A DNA stretch of 57,921 nt from Bacteroidota bacterium (GTDB taxonomy: Bacteria > Bacteroidota > Bacteroidia > Bacteroidales > CAIWKO01). The notes below the pieces were generated by a model that was given only the letters and a program-made list of their open reading frames with translations, was not told the DNA's origin and ran no database searches. Positions within the stretch are counted from its first letter, which is position 1, and each line of letters opens with the position of its first letter. Shown here one piece after another: positions 53,657 to 57,921 of this stretch. The stretch covers positions 64,488-122,408 of the forward strand of contig JBAXND010000005.1 in NCBI GenBank assembly GCA_037133915.1, written 5' to 3'. The position numbers were made by a program, and so were the translations under genes.

Positions 53657-54292
53657 ATCCGCAGTTTTACGAGATATATTCCGAATTAACCGGATGGGTC
53701 TCTCAAGTTGGCGCTATTGTGCAATTTTTCAAAATGAGTTCGGTCTGCCAACACGGATTCTGGATTCGAGATTGTCGGTCTGCCCAATATATATCAGACT
53801 TCGGCTCGTGCTCTTTATTACATAAACGTAAAATGGCATAATTGGCACATACAAACGTGAGGGTGAGATTGGAAATAGGCTTGTTATCATGCTACACGAC
53901 TGCTGGTGTGCAGAGATGTCACATTAATTACGGGTTAAACAAATAAATTATAAGGGGAACTTTTGAATATTTCAAGGGTCTTCTATCAAGCGAAAATCTT
54001 GAAAGAATATTTGTAACTCTGTTTTTCTTGTCGCAATTTGCCCTGTTCAATATCGAGAGGAACCTTGAAGTATGATACCTTCATTATTTTTGACGAAAGT
54101 TATTCAATTTCCCAAGGTGAAAATAATTACACATGAATCCGCCTGAAAATTAATTTAAATCACCTCTGTTTTACCTTTCTTACTTAAAAACAACTTGATT
54201 CTTACTTTTTTTCACTTGATTTTCACTTTTTTTAGCAAAAAAGAAGGACGTCCAAAATGACCGCCTTACTTTTTTGACTAATTGCATTTTTG
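53657..54292. other. Intergenic region with no supported gene
   Basis: About 640 bp between the convergent hydroxyacid dehydrogenase and zinc-ribbon genes. I see no coding frame of protein-like character, no tRNA and no clear repeat. The last 100 bp include T-rich runs and imperfect direct repeats of ACTTGATT-CTTACTTTTTT type at 54191-54235. Confidence 0.4.
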
Positions 54293-55111
54293 TTATCTAA
54301 TATCATCAAGTTGATCAATCAGCGATTCATCTTCAAAATCTTCTTCAGAATAACCACAATACTTTTTGAGTCGTTGTTCAATAGAGTCCATCAAATGAAA
54401 CAACATCCAGAACTCGATATGCTCATCAAGCGCTCCCGGCTGTTTTCTTTCATCGGCGAGAATTGCTTGAGCTTCGTTATTTGTTTTGTGTCCACCCGGT
54501 AATGCGGTTTCCATCCCTGTATCGTCAAAGTCCCAGGATTCGAGATATTTTTTGCGAATGAAATCCGTCTGATTTTTATTCAAGTTGAAATGGAAACTAT
54601 CATAGACACCGGAATCAGTTTTTCCCTCGTGTATTTCCCGAGTTGAATAAAAACTAAGTTTGATTTTAAGTTCATCCAACTCCTTTTTTTGTTCAGAAAT
54701 TGTGTTTTCGAGTTCAAAAACATCCGTTTCATCCATCTGCGAACGAATTCGGATAAACTGCGAAAGGCTGCTGCCGCAGGCGTTTGCCTGATCTTCAAGA
54801 TATTCCTTTTCCTTTTTTGAGATACTTACCAAAACGGTTTCTAACGGATTATCCGTTTTTTTTGGAGAAACGGTTATGTCGCAGTTTTGCAGATTATTGT
54901 TCTTTACGGGAGATGAATCCGTTTTAACGGGAAAAACCATTTTATTCGGTTCAGAACCGTTTTCGGAAACCGTTTCAGTAAATCCGTAACGGTTTTCATT
55001 TTCCCGTTCAAGGCCTTTAAATGCATTCATTTTGCAGTTAAGGGAGCAATAGATCCTGTTTGCCCGACCTTCAAATTCCTTCCCGCACTGGGGACATTTT
55101 TTTGATTCCAT
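54293..55111 (-). CDS. Zinc-ribbon / ribbon-helix-helix-like element protein
   Basis: This 272-residue protein has an N-terminal zinc ribbon (CPQCGKEF...RIYCSLNCKMNAFKG, four Cys). A stretch at about 90-125 (VLVSISKKEKEYLEDQANAC, then GSSLSQFIRIR) resembles ribbon-helix-helix or MobC-type accessory proteins, and a coiled coil follows (about 130-155). The C-terminus is acidic. Such proteins often accompany integrases and RepA-like ATPases in Bacteroidota elements; a DNA-binding or relaxosome-accessory role is inferred only. Its upstream region carries the GTGTTAA repeat cluster, and it is separated from the ATPase gene by 126 bp. Confidence 0.55.
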   Translation of the reverse strand: MESKKCPQCGKEFEGRANRIYCSLNCKMNAFKGLERENENRYGFTETVSENGSEPNKMVFPVKTDSSPVKNNNLQNCDITVSPKKTDNPLETVLVSISKKEKEYLEDQANACGSSLSQFIRIRSQMDETDVFELENTISEQKKELDELKIKLSFYSTREIHEGKTDSGVYDSFHFNLNKNQTDFIRKKYLESWDFDDTGMETALPGGHKTNNEAQAILADERKQPGALDEHIEFWMLFHLMDSIEQRLKKYCGYSEEDFEDESLIDQLDDIR

Positions 55112-55167
55112 AGTTGTGAGGTTTAGGTTAATTAATTATTGAATTATTGGAGGCTTTTGAGTGTGTT

Positions 55168-55244
55168 GTGTTAAAAGGTGTGTCTATATATATTAACACC
55201 CTCAACACGGATCGTGTTAAGCTTAACACACCTTGTGTTAACAC
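55168..55244. repeat. Cluster of GTGTTAA/TTAACAC repeats (candidate origin or operator)
   Basis: Six 7-bp motifs lie in 77 bp: GTGTTAA at 55168, 55214, 55235 and TTAACAC at 55193, 55223, 55238. They form a perfect 16-bp palindrome GTGTTAAGCTTAACAC (55214-55229) and a 12-bp palindrome TGTGTTAACACA within 55234-55245. The last copies overlap the final codons of the RepA-like ATPase gene. The cluster lies 57-133 bp upstream of the zinc-ribbon gene. Iterons like these act as replication origins or as operators. Confidence 0.7.
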
Positions 55245-56428
55245 ACTGTATTTTCCTGATTTTCATTTAGTACAAGTTTGTGCTGCTTACTGTCGCCCTT
55301 ATTTATCACCAGCCCCTGCTCGAGATAGAAATTCAGAAAATCGCGGCAACGGTTACTCCCGATCAGGACTCCGTATTTTTTAAGTTGTTCTTTAATCAAG
55401 TCATGGAAAGTACGGGCAGAGCAATTGTCATTTGCAGGGAAAATGTCCCTTAGTAGATTTCGATGCGTTTGATGGTCATAATCTGCCGGCTGCCGATCTT
55501 TATTGTGAACGGGCGCCGAAAAAGAATCAATAAGCTCAGGGACATTGTCAATGTTTATTGAAAAAGCAAATGGCGAAAACTCCCTGTCACGCATGATCTG
55601 GCTTTCAACAACAGATATTTCCTTATTTTCCTTATCCTTACTTACGGTTATAACTGTTTCGCATTTATTCTCAAGTTCGGTTCCCAGATGCCCTCGGTTG
55701 TTGTCGTCAGTCTTGTTTTTATGCAGAACGGTTAGAATATGTAGCTTTTTCTCCTCGCTCCACTTCATTAGCTTTGAACTTACATCGGTCGCTTCAGCTT
55801 CGTCATTAATTGAGAAAACCACATCCTTGATGCCGTCAATTATTACGAAACCCACATCCGGGATATTGTTGATCGCGTATTCAATGATGCCGAGGCGCAA
55901 TTTGGGCGGATAGGGGCGTAACCTTACAAAAACAAGATTTTCGGGATGCTCGTGTTCAGCACAGTTTAGCATTTTGCTGACACGAACGAGCACTTTCTTG
56001 CAATCCATTCTGCTTTGCTCTGTATCGATATACAGCACCATGCGCTTGTCATCAGGCAGTTGACCTGAGAACTTCAGGACTGTTGAATTGCTTAATGCCG
56101 ATGCGACAATCGCCGAAACAAGAAAGGTCTTTCTACTTTTTGCTTTGCCGGCCACAAGACTGATATTGCCGATTGAACATACTGTTGAATCATGATCAGG
56201 TTGGTGTACCCGAATGCAGGGAGATTCTGCTTCTACTTCATCGTAGGTGAACATCTGAGAATTGCTCAGAAGGTCCTTAAGATGGGTCTCTGCCGGTAAC
56301 TCAGGGTTTGCCCGGTTGCGATACTTGCGTGGTACAGAAAAGTCCACAGGAGAGGTGCTTTGCTCAATTCTGTCTGAGCCGATGCTATCATTTTGAGCTT
56401 TTTTCTGTACAGGCATGAATTCCATCAT
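55238..56428 (-). CDS. RepA-like AAA ATPase of the mobile element
   Basis: This 396-residue RecA/RepA-fold ATPase has Walker A GKAKSRKTFLVSAIV (about residue 93), MVLYIDTEQSRMDCKKV, Walker B GFVIIDGIKDV (about 207) and a downstream sensor segment (ILTVLHKNKTDDN). It resembles the hexameric helicase RepA and the AAA_25 proteins encoded by integrative elements. The C-terminal 90 residues may be a winged-helix (FHDLIKEQLKKYGVLIGSNR). It could drive replication of the excised element. It overlaps the upstream gene by 4 bp (ATGA), and its stop codon lies inside the GTGTTAA repeat cluster. Confidence 0.8.
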   Translation of the reverse strand: MMEFMPVQKKAQNDSIGSDRIEQSTSPVDFSVPRKYRNRANPELPAETHLKDLLSNSQMFTYDEVEAESPCIRVHQPDHDSTVCSIGNISLVAGKAKSRKTFLVSAIVASALSNSTVLKFSGQLPDDKRMVLYIDTEQSRMDCKKVLVRVSKMLNCAEHEHPENLVFVRLRPYPPKLRLGIIEYAINNIPDVGFVIIDGIKDVVFSINDEAEATDVSSKLMKWSEEKKLHILTVLHKNKTDDNNRGHLGTELENKCETVITVSKDKENKEISVVESQIMRDREFSPFAFSINIDNVPELIDSFSAPVHNKDRQPADYDHQTHRNLLRDIFPANDNCSARTFHDLIKEQLKKYGVLIGSNRCRDFLNFYLEQGLVINKGDSKQHKLVLNENQENTVC

Positions 56429-56748
56429 TTCTCGAAAGGATTAATGATAATGCGTGAATATTTTGTTACACTGCCGGGCTTGAGGTGCAGCATGATATTG
56501 TGAGCGTTCAGTTCCGGGTCAATATTCTCAAGCTGACGAATTTGGGTTTCAATGTCTTGCCAGGTTTCAAAAAAATGAAGTGAATCCAGATCATTAAAAG
56601 CGGTGACTAATTCAGCAATCAGGGTATTTTGTTTATCAATGAAAGTATCATTAGCATTCGGTTTTTCCGAATAGCGTACCAAGTCCTTTCTTAAGGCCTC
56701 TATGACTTTTTCAAGTCGCGCCATACCCATGATATATGAACCTGGCAT
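56425..56748 (-). CDS. Small conserved-position element protein, unknown function
   Basis: This 107-residue protein is helical in character (MARLEKVIEALRKDLVRYSE, LIAELVTAFNDLDSLHFFE) with no recognised motif. It starts 3 bp after the helix-turn-helix gene and overlaps the ATPase gene start by 4 bp, so it belongs to the same operon. Confidence 0.55.
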   Translation of the reverse strand: MPGSYIMGMARLEKVIEALRKDLVRYSEKPNANDTFIDKQNTLIAELVTAFNDLDSLHFFETWQDIETQIRQLENIDPELNAHNIMLHLKPGSVTKYSRIIINPFEK

Positions 56749-56751
56749 GGC

Positions 56752-57087
56752 CTATTTCCTTTTATTGCGGATGAAAAGTTCGCTGGTAGAAGTATTTTGG
56801 GTGTCCACAGGGTGCTTTTTACCTGAGTCCAGCCATGCTTCCAGTTCGAATCGTTTGAAATAGACCTTTTTCCCTTTTTTGAAATAAGGGATTTTCTTTC
56901 TACAAGTAAGCGTGTAGATAGTGGCCACGGCAAGGTTAAGAAGTTCTGCTGCTTGCCTGATATTTAGGAACTCATCTTTTGCAACGGGTTCCGGTTGGTA
57001 TGTATTTAATTGGATTTCCCGAACTTTTTCAGCTAACACATTAGCAAGGTCTTCGAGGGAGACATTAGATAAAATGAGTTTTTCCAT
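56752..57087 (-). CDS. Helix-turn-helix excisionase-like protein
   Basis: This 111-residue protein has a MerR-type/HTH_17 DNA-binding core: FLNIRQAAELLNLAVATIYT, then a wing (KKIPYFKKGKKVYFKRFELEAWLDSGKK). The arrangement is that of Xis-like directionality factors and element regulators in Bacteroidota. First gene of the right-end operon with the small protein and the ATPase. As an excisionase it would act at the attachment sites; control of the ATPase operon is also possible. Confidence 0.8.
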   Translation of the reverse strand: MEKLILSNVSLEDLANVLAEKVREIQLNTYQPEPVAKDEFLNIRQAAELLNLAVATIYTLTCRKKIPYFKKGKKVYFKRFELEAWLDSGKKHPVDTQNTSTSELFIRNKRK

Positions 57088-57303
57088 TTTTGTGGCGGAT
57101 TAATTTCTGCCACAAAGAAAATACGAAAAAACGCTTAAAATACAAAGGAAAATGAATACATATCGTATGTCAGTAATTGGCTTTACTTGGCAGTAGTTGG
57201 CAGTTTGTTTCCGGGCATCGTACAGCGCAAATTTTGGAAAATATGGGAAAACGAAACGGGGCTGATATGTATTTATAACTTTGGCACAAGCAAGTAGTTG
57301 ATT

Positions 57304-57738
57304 TTAATCCTCATCCCGGGAGCGGGGAGACTTAGCTACCTTGATAGTAATATTCCCTGCCTTGATATCACGGAAGTCTCCAAGGATTTCTCTTAAGCTA
57401 TAAAAAATTATTCTCGTACCTGATTTATGATAATCTATAAGACCCCGTTTCCGCCATTGATGAAGCGCCAGTTTTCTAACACCAATGATTTCGCAGAGCT
57501 CCTTTTCACGGCAATGCATACTTTCCTCGTTTTTCTCGTGTCTTTTAATATACGCCTTCAACCGTTCGATGATCTCATCAATATTATAAATGACTCGCGT
57601 GCGTGTCTTCTTCACTGCCATTTCAAGCTGAGCAAAAGTGATTCTCTTTAAATGGGGATTGCTATATTCAAGATTCTCCAGTGCTTTGTGGAGGTCATCG
57701 AAGGTATATTGATTTGCTTTCATAATAGAATTGGGCAT
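57304..57738 (-). CDS. Helix-turn-helix element regulator
   Basis: This 144-residue protein has an N-terminal helical part and a C-terminal DNA-binding segment resembling MerR-type HTH domains (REKELCEIIGVRKLALHQWR, then KRGLIDYHKSGTRIIFYSLREI). It is the gene nearest the right attachment site, 216 bp before the following HTH gene on the same strand. It is probably a regulator of excision or replication. Two ATGs near the start (57738 and 57723) cannot be told apart. Confidence 0.65.
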   Translation of the reverse strand: MPNSIMKANQYTFDDLHKALENLEYSNPHLKRITFAQLEMAVKKTRTRVIYNIDEIIERLKAYIKRHEKNEESMHCREKELCEIIGVRKLALHQWRKRGLIDYHKSGTRIIFYSLREILGDFRDIKAGNITIKVAKSPRSRDED

Positions 57739-57794
57739 TTCAGGGATTCAATACCATGTAACATCAAATCAAATAAGCGATAGGAAATGTGGCC

Positions 57795-57820
57795 ATTTGT
57801 GTCTCAAAATGTGTATCAAA
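57795..57820 (+). promoter_or_regulatory. Right copy of terminal 26-bp motif (candidate integrase arm site)
   Basis: It matches 25073-25098 in 25 of 26 positions and in the same orientation. It lies 42 bp inside the right attachment site and contains the tandem GTGTCTCAAAA/GTGTATCAAA pair. Confidence 0.6.
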
Positions 57821-57825
57821 TATAA

Positions 57826-57859
57826 AAAGGGCTCCAGTGTTTAACTCCTGAAACCCTTT
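57826..57859 (-). terminator. Element-supplied terminator downstream of tRNA-Asn
   Basis: On the minus strand, AAAGGG pairs with CCCTTT, with a second CAG/CTG pairing inside the loop. The stem is followed by TTATA, giving a plausible terminator for the restored tRNA gene. It replaces the original terminator now left at 24859-24894. Confidence 0.5.
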
Positions 57860-57862
57860 ATA

Positions 57863-57913
57863 TTCTTGCTCCCCCTGCTAGACTTGAACTAGCGACCCTC
57901 TGATTAACAGTCA
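57863..57913 (-). repeat. Right attachment site: 51-bp direct repeat within tRNA-Asn
   Basis: Identical to 24899-24949. Here the sequence continues into tRNA-Asn, so this junction kept an intact tRNA gene while the left junction kept only the 3' fragment. Confidence 0.9.
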
Positions 57914-57921
57914 GATGCTCT
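57869..57921 (-). tRNA. tRNA-Asn (GTT), 3' part (runs off window)
   Basis: The minus strand reads from the D-arm end (AGAGC), then an anticodon arm TCTGA-CTGTTAA-TCAGA with anticodon GTT, a variable region, T-arm GCTAG-TTCAAGT-CTAGC, acceptor 3' strand AGGGGGA and discriminator G at about 57869. CCA is not encoded. The 5' portion lies beyond 57921. Confidence 0.9.

Larger units (their letters stand above)
24899..57913. mobile_element. Integrated genetic element of about 33 kb in tRNA-Asn
   Basis: Perfect 51-bp direct repeats of the tRNA-Asn 3' part bound the element. The right copy completes an intact tRNA that runs off the window; the left copy is a fragment. A tyrosine integrase sits inside the left end. 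Two helix-turn-helix proteins, a RepA-like ATPase and a zinc-ribbon protein sit inside the right end on the opposite strand. Matching 26-bp motifs lie inside both ends. No relaxase, T4SS or phage structural gene is visible, so it is either mobilised by others, a satellite, or decayed. A tRNA-derived repeat at 29599 may mark an older nested boundary, so the region may be composite. Confidence 0.85.

Noticed and set aside
54293..55111. Relaxase/mobilisation protein call for the zinc-ribbon gene
   Set aside because: There is no HUH motif or catalytic Tyr pattern of relaxases; only a MobC-like stretch is suggestive, so I kept it as an accessory protein.
55168..55244. CRISPR array
   Set aside because: The repeats are only 7 bp, alternate in orientation and are irregularly spaced; no cas genes are near.

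Overview
The window is chromosomal DNA of a member of the Bacteroidota (Bacteroidetes). Four proteins carry a C-terminal type IX secretion (T9SS) type A sorting domain. There is also a GldN-like protein, an RND pump fused to its own TolC-like channel, and a Cys/His-rich protein resembling DUF6660. Many intergenic regions contain the TAnnTTTG promoter element typical of this phylum. I cannot place it below phylum level from sequence alone.

Positions 1-24.9 kb look like ordinary chromosome: the start of mreB, a MacB-like ABC permease, a GldN-like secreted protein with a duplicated domain, a CASTOR/POLLUX-type ion channel and gpmI. A three-gene heavy-metal efflux block follows (Cys/His-rich small protein, CzcA-TolC fusion, membrane fusion protein; 12.9 to 6.8 kb, minus strand). 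Next comes a five-gene reductive pyrimidine catabolism operon reading preT-preA-aminotransferase-dihydropyrimidinase-beta-ureidopropionase (19.5 to 13.1 kb, minus strand), with a promoter candidate in front and a strong hairpin terminator behind. A T9SS metalloprotease, an outer membrane protein and a P-domain/CotH-kinase T9SS protein follow.

Positions 24,899-57,913 form an integrated element of about 33 kb in a tRNA-Asn gene. A perfect 51-bp direct repeat (the 3' part of the tRNA) bounds it. A tyrosine integrase lies just inside the left end; two small helix-turn-helix proteins, a RepA-like ATPase and a zinc-ribbon protein lie inside the right end. A 26-bp near-identical motif just inside each end probably represents integrase arm-type sites. 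No relaxase or conjugation gene is visible. A cluster of GTGTTAA/TTAACAC repeats beside the ATPase gene is a candidate origin or operator.

The cargo is unusual. Near the left end are a histidine kinase and a truncated P-domain gene joined at one breakpoint, then an Omp28-like T9SS protein. A block with a class III cyclase-like protein, a Cache lipoprotein, a divergent NCS2 permease and a formyltransferase-fold protein follows. From 35 to 53.6 kb lies a cluster that combines fatty-acid-reductase chemistry (LuxE, a LuxC fused to a PaaK-like adenylating domain, a CoA-acylating aldehyde dehydrogenase, a pyruvoyl decarboxylase-like lipoprotein) with partner-switching regulation (a Cache-HAMP-SpoIIE-HATPase protein, two STAS proteins, an RsbW-like ATPase fused to GNAT) and a 2-hydroxyacid dehydrogenase with a V4R-like C-terminus. 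No luxAB luciferase is present. My inference is that this is a signal-controlled pathway making or consuming a long-chain aldehyde or derivative, carried as mobile cargo; I do not recognise it as a described system.
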